A stretch of 64,000 nt of DNA from Spirochaetia bacterium (GTDB taxonomy: Bacteria; Spirochaetota; Spirochaetia; Treponematales; Breznakiellaceae): NCBI GenBank assembly GCA_025997595.1, contig BNUU01000003.1, forward strand, positions 24,234 to 88,233. The letters are read 5' to 3'. Below, in pieces: positions 15,630 through 23,299 of this stretch; position 1 is the stretch's first letter; the number at the start of each line of letters is the position of its first letter. The notes below the pieces were generated by a model. It made no database searches and was not told where the DNA came from. It was given only the letters and a program-made list of their open reading frames with translations. The translations under genes and the position numbers were made by a program.

Positions 15630-16511
15630 ATGGAATGTGAATCGCCGTCAAACGGCCGAAACACGATACGCTATCGCTTTTATGAGATAATCGAAAACAC
15701 CAGGGACAATGACCTTATTGGCTCAGTGGTCAATAAGGTTATCATTGTTTTAATCTGCCTGAATATAATATCCATAATTGCAGAGTCTTTTGATAATCTG
15801 AACAGCAATGTGTTATTTATTCTGCGGATTTTTGAATATGTGTCGGTTACGGTATTTACCCTGGAGTACCTTGTCCGTCTCTGGACTGCGCCGGACAGGT
15901 TTCCCGCCGCAAAACATCCGTATTTGAAATATATCTTTACACCTATGGCGCTATTGGATCTGCTCGCTATTGCTCCCTTTTACCTGCCCCTGCTGATTCG
16001 TTTTGATTTGCGTTTCATGCGGGTCCTGCGTTTGTTCCGGCTGCTGCGGGTATTCAAATTGAACCGCTACAGTGATTCCCTTAATTTAATCGGACGGGTT
16101 ATCAAAAAAGAAAAGTCCAAATTACTGATGACCGGGTTTGTAATTATCGTGATGATAATACTGGCATCCTCGGTAATGTATTATTTTGAGAATGCGGTGC
16201 AGCCCGATAAATTCCCCAATATCATTGCGACCCTGTGGTGGGCAATATCAACCCTGACCACTGTTGGTTACGGTGATGTGTTCCCCATTACCTACATGGG
16301 GAAATTCCTGAGCAGTATATTTGCCATATTGGGCGTTGGCCTTGTGGCGCTGCCTTCGGGCATTATTTGCACCGGCATGATAAACGAGATAAACGAGGAT
16401 GAACAAAAAGCAGGAAAAGAAAAAGAGGAGCAAGTGGTTATTTGCCCCCACTGCGGAAAACTTGTTAAGCTTCGTGACAATACGGCGATATTACGCACAG
16501 CGGAAAAGTAG
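15630..16511 (+). CDS. Voltage-gated-type potassium channel with C-terminal zinc-ribbon-like tail
   Basis: 293 residues with six membrane segments. S4-like arginine ladder at about 125-147 (RFDLRFMRVLRLFRLLRVFK), pore helix and selectivity filter TTVGYGD at 210-216, and S6 at about 225-255. The topology matches KvAP-type tetrameric channels of the inner membrane. After S6 comes a charged linker and VICPHCGKLVKL near residue 272; a CxxC pair there looks like half a zinc ribbon. Flanked by island genes and repeats, with no obvious partner. Confidence 0.92.
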   Translation: MECESPSNGRNTIRYRFYEIIENTRDNDLIGSVVNKVIIVLICLNIISIIAESFDNLNSNVLFILRIFEYVSVTVFTLEYLVRLWTAPDRFPAAKHPYLKYIFTPMALLDLLAIAPFYLPLLIRFDLRFMRVLRLFRLLRVFKLNRYSDSLNLIGRVIKKEKSKLLMTGFVIIVMIILASSVMYYFENAVQPDKFPNIIATLWWAISTLTTVGYGDVFPITYMGKFLSSIFAILGVGLVALPSGIICTGMINEINEDEQKAGKEKEEQVVICPHCGKLVKLRDNTAILRTAEK

Positions 16512-16541
16512 GGTGTTACCCGTACATGCGGTTAAACATAG

Positions 16542-16647
16542 GGCTTGTTTAAGAACCCGGTTGGTTCTTAAACAAGTCTTGCAAAATGCTCCGCATTTTG
16601 CGTTTTTTAGCGGAAGTTGTTCAATAACTGAAGTTATTGAACAACTC
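16542..16647. mobile_element. Three-hairpin miniature element, copy 2
   Basis: Same order as 4865-4969: 15-bp-arm hairpin with loop CGGTT, GCAAAATGC hairpin, and GTTCAATAAC/GTTATTGAAC hairpin with loop TGAA. Base changes relative to copy 1 fall in both arms of each stem so pairing is kept (TTCGAGAACC becomes TTTAAGAACC with the matching change opposite). No clean target duplication is visible at this copy. It lies between the K+ channel and the 16695 lipoprotein. Confidence 0.82.
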
Positions 16648-16694
16648 TATACAAATTTTGTCGGCGGGACATAAAAACCGCAAAGGAGATTTTT

Positions 16695-17720
16695 ATGGTA
16701 AACAGGACATTCAAAGCTCTTGTTTTTAGCGTGGGCGTTTCGGCGTTGGTTTTTGCGGGGTGTGCCGGTACCCCCGCCGCCGCCGGCCCGGACGAACTGG
16801 ACGCCGCTATCCGCGAGGCTTCGGACTACCTGGACAGCAACATTCCAGGGGGAAACAAAATCGTTATTCTCAACGTCCAGTCCAACTCTGATGCCCTCTC
16901 GGATTACATCATTGATGAGCTTATCGCCAACGCCGTGAACGACAAGAATTTTCTCGTGGTGGACCGCCAGCAGCTTGACGCCATCCGCTCGGAACTGGAC
17001 TTCCAGTGGGCCGGTGAAGTGGATGACAATTCCGCCCAGGAAATAGGAAAGATGGTCGGCGCGCAAACCATTGTGTCCGGCGCGATAAGCAAGGTTGGCA
17101 ATAACTACCGCATGAGAATCCGCGCCCTGGAAGTGCAGACCGCCCAGGTGCAGGGACAGTTCAACCGGAACATACCCGGAGGCGAGACGATAAGCGCCCT
17201 CGTGAACAGCGAGTCCTCCGGCGGCGGCGGTTCATCAGGCGGATCGGGAACGCAAACCGCGCAGGCGGGTAAAAGCGGATCATCCGGTGGGGGAACTCAG
17301 GCGAAGGCTCCGGTGGCCCCGGCGAAAATCCCCAACGGGACGTATACCTTTTTCCCCCGGATTCAGGCGTACCAGGGACCGGGAAAAGTCAAAGCCTTTA
17401 TCCCCATGATTAAAGTCAGGGGAGAATATGTGGCTATCTACGTTACCGGCTCAGCAACGGGACCATATAGCCGTCCGGAGGGGTATTGGTTCGTAAACTA
17501 CACAGATCGAAGCAAAATGCTATTGCAGGATTTGGATAATCCGGCGAAGTCTTATGCGCCTGAACCGGGGGCTGTCCTGGGTATATGGAGCAGTGATGAG
17601 GACGGCGATTATTACTCATTTAAAGGGGTAACCGGAAGGCGCTTAAGTTTTTCTAACTCACAGCGCGATATACCGATTACCTTTGAGGAAATCGTCATCG
17701 GCGAACCGGACGCGCAGTAG
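16695..17720 (+). CDS. CsgG-like lipoprotein, paralogue 3 with GTYT-type C-terminal domain
   Basis: 341 residues. Signal peptide and lipobox VFAGC. The CsgG-like domain is nearly identical to paralogues 1, 2 and 4 (IREASDYLDSNIPGGNKIVI). After a Gly/Ser linker the C-terminal domain opens GTYTFFPR, contains LLQDLDNPAKSYAPE and ends FEEIVIGEPDA, related to paralogue 1 but diverged. Strong ribosome-binding site AAAGGAG. The N-terminal signal region differs from paralogues 1 and 2, so the shared block is the CsgG-like domain itself. Confidence 0.8.
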   Translation: MVNRTFKALVFSVGVSALVFAGCAGTPAAAGPDELDAAIREASDYLDSNIPGGNKIVILNVQSNSDALSDYIIDELIANAVNDKNFLVVDRQQLDAIRSELDFQWAGEVDDNSAQEIGKMVGAQTIVSGAISKVGNNYRMRIRALEVQTAQVQGQFNRNIPGGETISALVNSESSGGGGSSGGSGTQTAQAGKSGSSGGGTQAKAPVAPAKIPNGTYTFFPRIQAYQGPGKVKAFIPMIKVRGEYVAIYVTGSATGPYSRPEGYWFVNYTDRSKMLLQDLDNPAKSYAPEPGAVLGIWSSDEDGDYYSFKGVTGRRLSFSNSQRDIPITFEEIVIGEPDAQ

Positions 17721-17862
17721 GTAACAGAATATAAAATTAACCACAAAGGACCTACTGGTCCTCGGGCACCAAGGACACGAAGGTTTTGCTTCGCGGTTTT
17801 TCCTCTTCCTTCGTGTACTTTGTGTCCTTCGTGGTTAAAAATTCTTCAATTCGTTTGAAGGA
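17721..17862. repeat. Hairpin repeat, TTAACCACAAAGGAC type, copy C
   Basis: Almost the same sequence as copy A, from GGTAACAGAATATAAAATTAACC to TCGTGGTTAAAAATTCTTCAATTC, directly after the stop of paralogue 3. Arms pair across about 85 bp of weaker stem. Confidence 0.8.
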
Positions 17863-17874
17863 GTGCAGAAATCT

Positions 17875-18183
17875 TTATGTCGAGGTATGGGAATGTACAG
17901 GAGCAAGCGTAATATGATAACCCATAGAGCGGGCTACCTTGTCAAAGGTGCTGATGCGGGGATCGCCGCCTTTTGTAAAAGAGCGGTACAGCCCTGCGCG
18001 GTCAACGCCGGTTTCCCGCGAGACATTGAGCATCCCACGGGCTTTAGCTGCAACTCCCAGCGCGTGGGCAAGCAGACTGGGGTCGGTGTCGTTTTCAGCT
18101 TCTTCAATAGAAGCTTCCACAAACGCCTGAATGTCGTCCTCGGTTTTCAGTTCCGTAAAAATGTCCCACTTCGTGGTTTTCAT
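17875..18183 (-). CDS. HigA-type antitoxin (HTH)
   Basis: 102 residues. ALGVAAKARGMLNVSRETGV then LYRSFTKGGDPRISTFDKVA is the addiction-module antidote HTH typical of the partner of HigB-like killer proteins. It lies 9 bp downstream of the toxin gene, the toxin-first order usual for this family. It probably autorepresses through the palindrome at 18480-18494. Confidence 0.88.
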   Translation of the reverse strand: MKTTKWDIFTELKTEDDIQAFVEASIEEAENDTDPSLLAHALGVAAKARGMLNVSRETGVDRAGLYRSFTKGGDPRISTFDKVARSMGYHITLAPVHSHTST

Positions 18184-18192
18184 ATATGCCCC

Positions 18193-18483
18193 TTATATTC
18201 CCTTGAGTATGGTGTTAGCCCGCTTTATGTCGGCTTCCTGTCCGCGCTTGTCCCCGCCGCAAATAAGGATAACTACCGTACCACCTCGAACCGTGTAATA
18301 CAGCCGGTAGCCGGGGCCATAGTCTATCCTCATGGCGCGGACTTCTCCGCCTTCGGGAGACCAGTCGCCAAAGTTGCCCATACGCGCCCGTTCAATTCTG
18401 GCCCGAATCCGCGCTTTTGCCCGAATGTCCCGCAAACCGTCAAGCCACTGTACAAAGGCTTCGGTTTGTTCAATTTCATACAC
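18193..18483 (-). CDS. RelE/HigB-like toxin
   Basis: 96 residues. FVQWLDGLRDIRAKARIRAR, then GEVRAMRIDYGPGYRLYYTVRG and VVILICGGDKRGQEADIKRA: the phage-derived Gp49/HigB-like fold of ribosome-dependent or mRNA-targeting toxins, with the conserved YGPGYRLYY strand and GGDK turn. Start ATG 18483; no Shine-Dalgarno sequence, promoter directly adjacent. Confidence 0.92.
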   Translation of the reverse strand: MYEIEQTEAFVQWLDGLRDIRAKARIRARIERARMGNFGDWSPEGGEVRAMRIDYGPGYRLYYTVRGGTVVILICGGDKRGQEADIKRANTILKGI

Positions 18484-18489
18484 TATTAC

Positions 18490-18518
18490 AGTGTAGATTA
18501 TTATCCACAGAATGTCAA
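18490..18518 (-). promoter_or_regulatory. Promoter and operator of the HigBA-type operon, predicted leaderless
   Basis: On the minus strand TTGACA (18518-18513), 17-bp spacer, TACACT (18495-18490), then 6 nt to the ATG at 18483. The palindrome ACACT-ATTAC-AGTGT (18480-18494) covers the -10 box and start codon, fitting autorepression. Confidence 0.75.
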
Positions 18519-18533
18519 GAAGGAGTTAGCATT

Positions 18534-18590
18534 AACACTTCGTGTTAATGTTCGATTTAACATAAGCGGCGATACCGCCGCTTTTTATAG
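18534..18590 (+). promoter_or_regulatory. Two hairpins in the 5' region of paralogue 4
   Basis: TTAACACTTCGTGTTAA (18534-18550) is a small stem-loop, and AAGCGGCG-ATAC-CGCCGCTTTTTAT just before the ribosome-binding site looks like an intrinsic terminator. Being directly upstream of the AGGAGTTAGC-ATG of 18599, it could act as an attenuator or stop read-through into the gene. Confidence 0.5.
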
Positions 18591-18598
18591 GAGTTAGC

Positions 18599-19147
18599 AT
18601 GAAACAAAGACTTTTCACCATCGGGGTAATGATCACCCTCATTACTGCCGCGCTTTTGACCGCAGCTTGCAGCCCAAGCCGCAAAGCGTCGACCGCCGTC
18701 CCGGATGAACTGGACGCCGCAATCCGCGAGGCTTCGGACTACCTGAACAGCAACATTCCGGATGGGAACAATATCGTCATTCTCAACGTCCAGTCCAATT
18801 CGGCGGCCCTCTCGGATTACATCATTGACGAACTTATCGCCAACGCCGTGAACGACAAGAATTTCCCCGTGGTGGACCGCCAGCAGCTTGACGCGATCCG
18901 CTCGGCACTGAACTTCCAGTGGGCCGGTGAAGTGGACGACAATTTCGCCCAGGAAATAGGAAAGATGGTCGGCGCGCAAACCATTGTGTCCGGCGCGGTA
19001 AGCAAGGTTGGCAATAACTACCGCATGAGAATCCGCACCCTGGAAGTACAGACCGCCCAGGTGCAGGGGCAGTTCAACCGGAACATACCCGCAGGCGAGA
19101 CGATAAGCGCCCTCGTGAACAGCGAGTCCTCCGGCGGCGGCCGCTAA
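18599..19147 (+). CDS. CsgG-like lipoprotein, paralogue 4, without C-terminal domain
   Basis: 182 residues. Lipobox LLTAAC and the full CsgG-like domain (VVDRQQLDAIRSAL, IVSGAVSKVG), then a stop at the start of the linker (ESSGGGR). Paralogue 3 reads ESSGGGGSS at the same place, so this gene is either a natural single-domain version or truncated at the linker. The usual hairpin repeat follows 10 bp later. Confidence 0.8.
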   Translation: MKQRLFTIGVMITLITAALLTAACSPSRKASTAVPDELDAAIREASDYLNSNIPDGNNIVILNVQSNSAALSDYIIDELIANAVNDKNFPVVDRQQLDAIRSALNFQWAGEVDDNFAQEIGKMVGAQTIVSGAVSKVGNNYRMRIRTLEVQTAQVQGQFNRNIPAGETISALVNSESSGGGR

Positions 19148-19154
19148 ACTTGCC

Positions 19155-19250
19155 ATAGGTAACAGAATATGAAATTAACCACGAACAGCACGAACAAAAC
19201 CGAACAGATTTTTTCGTGTGGTTCGTGTGGTTCGTGGTTAATTATTCTCC
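19155..19250. repeat. Hairpin repeat, TTAACCACGAAC type, copy D
   Basis: Follows paralogue 4 with the GGTAACAGAATATGAAA flank. TTAACCACGAAC near 19177 pairs with GTTCGTGGTTAA near 19237. The inner part has CACGAAC/GTTCGTG units. Confidence 0.78.
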
Positions 19251-19287
19251 ATTGCTGCACATATGAATTAATTAAACAGAGGTTTAT

Positions 19288-19842
19288 ATGGAACAATACG
19301 AAATGGAACACTTAGAAAAATTTATTGCGCGGCTCCGGCAGGATGGAGACGCGATCTTTCCCCCGCCCGCCGCGGAAAAGGACATAGCCGAATGTAACGA
19401 TTTTTTAAAGCGCACGGCATTGCCGCACCCGCTGTCCCCGGATTTCATCGCCTTCCTTGCCGTCAGCAACGGTTTTGCCTGGAACGGTATAGAAATTTTT
19501 GGCGCAGACCCGGTAAGCGGGGGCGCGCCGCACGGCTACAAAGTCCAGGACATTATCGGCATGAATCTGGATTTTTTGAGAATGGGAATCGATTTCGCTT
19601 GCGGCGACGGCTCCCGCATACCATTCGGGGCCGGCTGCGGCTTGCTGTACTTTGGCCGCGCCGATGAGGATTTGTATATGTATAACGAGCAGACAGAAAA
19701 GTACGAAGTCCGGGATCGCACCGACCGGGAAGTGTACGATGAATATGACCGTTTCGCCGCTTTCTTTATTAAAGAAGTGGGGCGGCGGCTCGGAGAGGAG
19801 GAGCCATTAGACGACATCGGCCAATACGACGCCTGGGATTAG
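19288..19842 (+). CDS. SMI1/KNR4 (SUKH)-family protein
   Basis: 184 residues. ECNDFLKRTALPHPLSPDFI, then FLAVSNGFAWNGIEIFG and a GAGCGLLYFGRADEDLYMYN strand fit the SUKH fold: an N-terminal helix pair followed by LSNG-like WNG and the sheet. SUKH proteins are often immunity proteins to polymorphic toxins, but none of the neighbours is a recognisable toxin of that class. No signal peptide. Two possible starts, Met1 or Met5; the first follows GAGG. Confidence 0.75.
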   Translation: MEQYEMEHLEKFIARLRQDGDAIFPPPAAEKDIAECNDFLKRTALPHPLSPDFIAFLAVSNGFAWNGIEIFGADPVSGGAPHGYKVQDIIGMNLDFLRMGIDFACGDGSRIPFGAGCGLLYFGRADEDLYMYNEQTEKYEVRDRTDREVYDEYDRFAAFFIKEVGRRLGEEEPLDDIGQYDAWD

Positions 19843-19851
19843 GGGAGGAAG

Positions 19852-19896
19852 ATGAACGAAGAACAACGCGAACGCCGGGGAAGCCGGACGTGCAGT
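19852..19896 (+). pseudogene. Chimeric stump: start of the 23300 gene joined to the end of a lipoprotein gene
   Basis: MNEEQRERRGSRTC matches the first codons of the 23300 gene (MNEEQRERWGSRTR). At AGCCGGACG the sequence switches to TGCAGTAGGTAACAGAA, the stop and downstream flank of the 16695 lipoprotein (ACCGGACGCGCAGTAGGTAACAGAA). Joined at shared CCGGACG, giving a 15-codon dead frame. Confidence 0.75.
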
Positions 19897-19985
19897 AGGT
19901 AACAGAAGAGGAAATTAACCACGAACAGCACGGACAAAACCGAACAGGTTTTTCGTGTTGTTTGTGTTGTTTGCGGTAAAAAATA
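19897..19985. repeat. Hairpin repeat, TTAACCACGAAC type, degenerate copy E
   Basis: GGTAACAGAAGAGGAAATTAACCACGAACAGC on the left and TTTGTGTTGTTTGCGGTAA on the right. The right arm has accumulated mismatches, so pairing is weaker than in copies A-D. Confidence 0.65.
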
Positions 19986-20022
19986 ACGCGCTCCGCGGCG
20001 AACAGCGGGAAGGAGTATTTTT

Positions 20023-21723
20023 ATGGCAAGTTATTCTGCACCCAGCGAAAGCTGGAACGGTTACTGGGTGTGCGGCGATGGGCAGCAATTCGCCGATCAA
20101 GGTGCTGCAAGGAATCATGCACAGAAGATTTATGAGGAAGCGGAGCGTAAGGAAAAGGCCCGCTGGGACAGCAGGAACAGCGGCAGCAGCACAGGGCCGG
20201 GGAAGTCCCAGTGGGCGAGTGATCCTACTTTAACGCCGCAGGAAAAAAAGGTGAGTGCCTTGATCAGTCGGGCAAGAGCCTCTTTTGACAAGGAAGACTG
20301 GAATGACGCTATCGCCGCATATACCGAACTGGTAAACTACAATGAACCGGCGGGCAAGTTGCAGAGGGTGTTTACCAATAGCAAAGTGAATTATACGCTC
20401 CAGCTTTCGACTTCCTATAATAACCGTGGCATACAGTATCTTAAAAACAAGGACTACGCCCATGCCCTTGCCGACTTTAACGAAGCGCTCAAAATAACTC
20501 CCGGTAATGAGGTGTTTATTGAAAACATCGACTCCGTGTATATTCATAAGGGAATCGAAACCTTGGAGGCAAAGGACTACGACGGCGCCATCGCCAACTT
20601 TACCCAGGCAGTCAAACTTGCCCCCGGTGAAGCGATTATACGGGAATACCTTATTACGTCCTATCAAAATCGCGGCTTTCAGTACTTCAGAGATGAAAAG
20701 TGGGATAATGCAATTGTTGATTTCGAAGTGGTAAGAAAACTTGACCCTGCCCGCATTGATGATATTCGTATAAGCCTTGGCGAGGCCTATAGCAGTAGAG
20801 GGCAGGAGTATCTTAACAAAGAAGAAGAAAAGCTGGCAGTTAGAGATTGTACCGAATCGCTCAAGGTAAATCCTGATTCCCCCCTCGCTGAAACTCTTAA
20901 ACAATTTATAGACACTCTCTCGCAAGCCGGCTATGGGATTACCGGTGAAATACCCGAAGACCCCCGGGTAACGGCAATCCTCGCCGACATACCCGCCCCC
21001 GGCGCGCCGCGGGCAAGCGCACCCCCACGGCAAAACCTTTCGCCCGCCCTTGCAGCAGCAATGCAAACCGCCGCCAAAGCCACCGCTTCTAGCACGAGCG
21101 GTCAAGCAACCGCCGCCCAAACCGCCGCAAGCGGCGGACAGACCGATTCCGCCGGCGCTTCTGCGACAGCGGCAAATAAAACGCACGGGATTACCGGCTA
21201 TATTTTACAGATAATCTTTGCGTTGATAGGCTCCGGTATCCTGGGTTGGATAGGCGGCCGGCTGCTCAAAGGGATTCCCCACGTCGGCCCCTACATGGGA
21301 ATGATAGGTTCCCTGGCGGGCGTCCTTCTCGGCTTCTCTAATGGCGCCCAAGTCAAAGGCATTGCCGCCTATCAGGACTACAAACGCAAACCCTTCCGCA
21401 ACACAATCCTGCTGCTGGCCCTGATTGCAGTGATTGTAGGCCCCAAGACCGGCGACTTACTCCCCCGTGCCGTAAACTTGGTCGCAGGCTGGGTCAAGCC
21501 CAGCGCCGTCACCGCCCCCGCGCCGTCTGCCGCGTCCACCGCCACGGTGATTTCCGATGCCCTCAACCTGCGCGCGGAACCTTCGGCAAACGGTGCGCTG
21601 CTCAAAACGCTGAAAAAGGGCGACACGCTGACCGTAACCGGAGACACCGCCAACGGCTGGACACCCGTCGAGCATGACGGCGCGAAAGGGTATGTAAGCG
21701 CCCAGTATATCAACATAGAATAA
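20023..21723 (+). CDS. TPR-repeat protein with C-terminal membrane segments and SH3 domain
   Basis: 566 residues. TPR units at about 80-310 (YNNRGIQYLKNKDYAHALAD, HKGIETLEAKDYDGAIANF, NRGFQYFRDEKWDNAIVDF). An Ala/Thr/Gln/Ser-rich linker at about 325-385 leads to hydrophobic stretches at about 390-410 and 465-485. A bacterial SH3 domain ends it (LNLRAEPSANGALLKTLKKG, WTPVEHDGAKGYVSAQYI). No N-terminal signal. The TPR part is therefore likely cytoplasmic and the SH3 part possibly extracytoplasmic. First gene of a co-directional run to 24446. Confidence 0.8.
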   Translation: MASYSAPSESWNGYWVCGDGQQFADQGAARNHAQKIYEEAERKEKARWDSRNSGSSTGPGKSQWASDPTLTPQEKKVSALISRARASFDKEDWNDAIAAYTELVNYNEPAGKLQRVFTNSKVNYTLQLSTSYNNRGIQYLKNKDYAHALADFNEALKITPGNEVFIENIDSVYIHKGIETLEAKDYDGAIANFTQAVKLAPGEAIIREYLITSYQNRGFQYFRDEKWDNAIVDFEVVRKLDPARIDDIRISLGEAYSSRGQEYLNKEEEKLAVRDCTESLKVNPDSPLAETLKQFIDTLSQAGYGITGEIPEDPRVTAILADIPAPGAPRASAPPRQNLSPALAAAMQTAAKATASSTSGQATAAQTAASGGQTDSAGASATAANKTHGITGYILQIIFALIGSGILGWIGGRLLKGIPHVGPYMGMIGSLAGVLLGFSNGAQVKGIAAYQDYKRKPFRNTILLLALIAVIVGPKTGDLLPRAVNLVAGWVKPSAVTAPAPSAASTATVISDALNLRAEPSANGALLKTLKKGDTLTVTGDTANGWTPVEHDGAKGYVSAQYINIE

Positions 21724-21741
21724 GCGGTAAAGGAGATTTAT

Positions 21742-22371
21742 ATGAACAACAATTTAACCGAAATCATCGCGATCCTTGACCGTTCAGGCTCAATGGATCA
21801 TCTCACCGGCGACACCATCGGCGGCTACAACAGCTTTATCAAGGGACAGCAGGATGGAGAGGGCGAAGCGGTCCTAACCACGGTTTTATTTGACGACAAG
21901 TACGAGCTATTGCACGACCGGGTGGATGTCAAAAAAGTCAAACCCATCACCGGCAAAGAATATTTTGCCCGGGGAACGACGGCCCTTCTGGACGCGCTGG
22001 GTAAAACCCTTAGGGATGTCGGCGCGAAACTCCACAACACCGAAGAAGCCGAGCGCCCCGGCAAAGTGATTGTCCTCATCATCACCGACGGAGAAGAAAA
22101 TGCCAGTGTGGAGTACACAAAGGAAAAAGTAAAAGAAATGGTGGAGCTTCAGCGCAATACCTATAAGTGGGAGTTTATCTTCATCGGCGCCAATATCGAC
22201 AGCTTCTCCACGGCGGGCGGCCTCGGCATCGACACGGGCAATGCTTTTCTCATAGACGCCGATGGCGACAGCACGGTCCGCGCCCATCACGCAATGCGAA
22301 AGATCGTCAGTAACTACCGCAAATCAGGTGACATCCGTAAGGGTGAATCCTGGGAAGATGACCTGAAATAA
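21742..22371 (+). CDS. von Willebrand factor A domain protein
   Basis: 209 residues, essentially one VWA domain. MIDAS motif DRSGSMDH at residues 11-18, threonine in RGTTALLDALG near 79, and aspartate in IITDGEENAS near 115. No signal peptide, so cytoplasmic. Good ribosome-binding site AAAGGAG. 18 bp after the TPR-SH3 gene and 14 bp before the Sel1-like gene, so a single operon is likely. Confidence 0.9.
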   Translation: MNNNLTEIIAILDRSGSMDHLTGDTIGGYNSFIKGQQDGEGEAVLTTVLFDDKYELLHDRVDVKKVKPITGKEYFARGTTALLDALGKTLRDVGAKLHNTEEAERPGKVIVLIITDGEENASVEYTKEKVKEMVELQRNTYKWEFIFIGANIDSFSTAGGLGIDTGNAFLIDADGDSTVRAHHAMRKIVSNYRKSGDIRKGESWEDDLK

Positions 22372-22385
22372 GGAGGATAAATGAA

Positions 22386-22862
22386 ATGGACAAAGAGCCG
22401 CCCGCCGGAGCTTCGCCGCTTATAGTCGAAGAGGGTGACGCCGCCGCGCAATGCGCCCTGGGCTTATATTATTTTGATAAGGCGGAAATCAAGAGCGAAG
22501 CCCACCCCGAAAAGGACAGCGGTAACGGGTACTGCGAATGGGGCGCCTCCTGGGACAAGGCGGCGCTGGGGGAGGCGCTGAAATGGCTCACCCTTTCCGC
22601 TGAACAGGACTTTGCGGAGGGTCAGTTTCAATTAGCCGAAGCCTACCGCAACCTGGTTGAAGCAATTGACAAAACCATAGACAACAATATGTTTTACACC
22701 GATCATACCTACGGTTGGAGCGAACTGATCGAGGATTATGGTTTTGAAGATGTATACGAATATTTCAAATTGGCGTGTAAATGGTATAAGGCGGCGATAA
22801 AGAACGGGCATCGGAGTGCAGAAAAAGCATTCGCAGAGCTGGAAGAAAATTTGCACTATTAA
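22386..22862 (+). CDS. Sel1-like repeat protein
   Basis: 158 residues. GDAAAQCALGLYYFDKA, then EALKWLTLSAEQDFAEGQFQLAEAY and YFKLACKWYKAAIKNGH are Sel1/TPR-like helical repeats used for protein binding. No signal peptide. The ATG at 22386 follows AGGAGGATAAATGAA. Function unknown; the genomic company of VWA and TPR proteins suggests a scaffold role. Confidence 0.72.
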   Translation: MDKEPPAGASPLIVEEGDAAAQCALGLYYFDKAEIKSEAHPEKDSGNGYCEWGASWDKAALGEALKWLTLSAEQDFAEGQFQLAEAYRNLVEAIDKTIDNNMFYTDHTYGWSELIEDYGFEDVYEYFKLACKWYKAAIKNGHRSAEKAFAELEENLHY

Positions 22863-22883
22863 GTTATAAAAGGAGTACGTAAA

Positions 22884-23288
22884 GTGGACGAAAAAAACAA
22901 AGACCGTTTCAACAAAGAGAGTCTCCTCAAACAGAAGCTCAACGCTCTGGATGAATACCGCCGGGGACACCTGGACGAAGCCCGGGCGCTGCTCCACGAT
23001 TGCTTTGACACCATAGAGGAGGTGGACGAGGTCAACGCCGGAGCAAACCCTGAGCATCTCGATGCCGCTCTATGGCGGGAGCTCTGCGCCAGGGCCCTGG
23101 AAGCGGAACCGGATTTCGCCATTCTGTATATGGTTATGGGTTCCCTCATCTACCAGATGGACGGTGATGTGGTCGGCGCATTGAAAATGATGAGGCGCCT
23201 CGGACCGGACTACGAGGAATTTATCGACGCGTGGAATTTTGCCAACCGCTGTGACGATCAAGCCTTGGGTATCGTCTCCCATAAATAA
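22884..23288 (+). CDS. Hypothetical helical protein (TPR-like)
   Basis: 134 residues, GTG start after AAAAGGAG. Charged N-terminus (MDEKNKDRFNKESLLKQKLN), then ALDEYRRGHLDEARALLHDC and ARALEAEPDFAILYMVMGSL, which have the spacing of degenerate TPRs. No firm family. Confidence 0.62.
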   Translation: MDEKNKDRFNKESLLKQKLNALDEYRRGHLDEARALLHDCFDTIEEVDEVNAGANPEHLDAALWRELCARALEAEPDFAILYMVMGSLIYQMDGDVVGALKMMRRLGPDYEEFIDAWNFANRCDDQALGIVSHK

Positions 23289-23299
23289 CAGGAGAAAAC

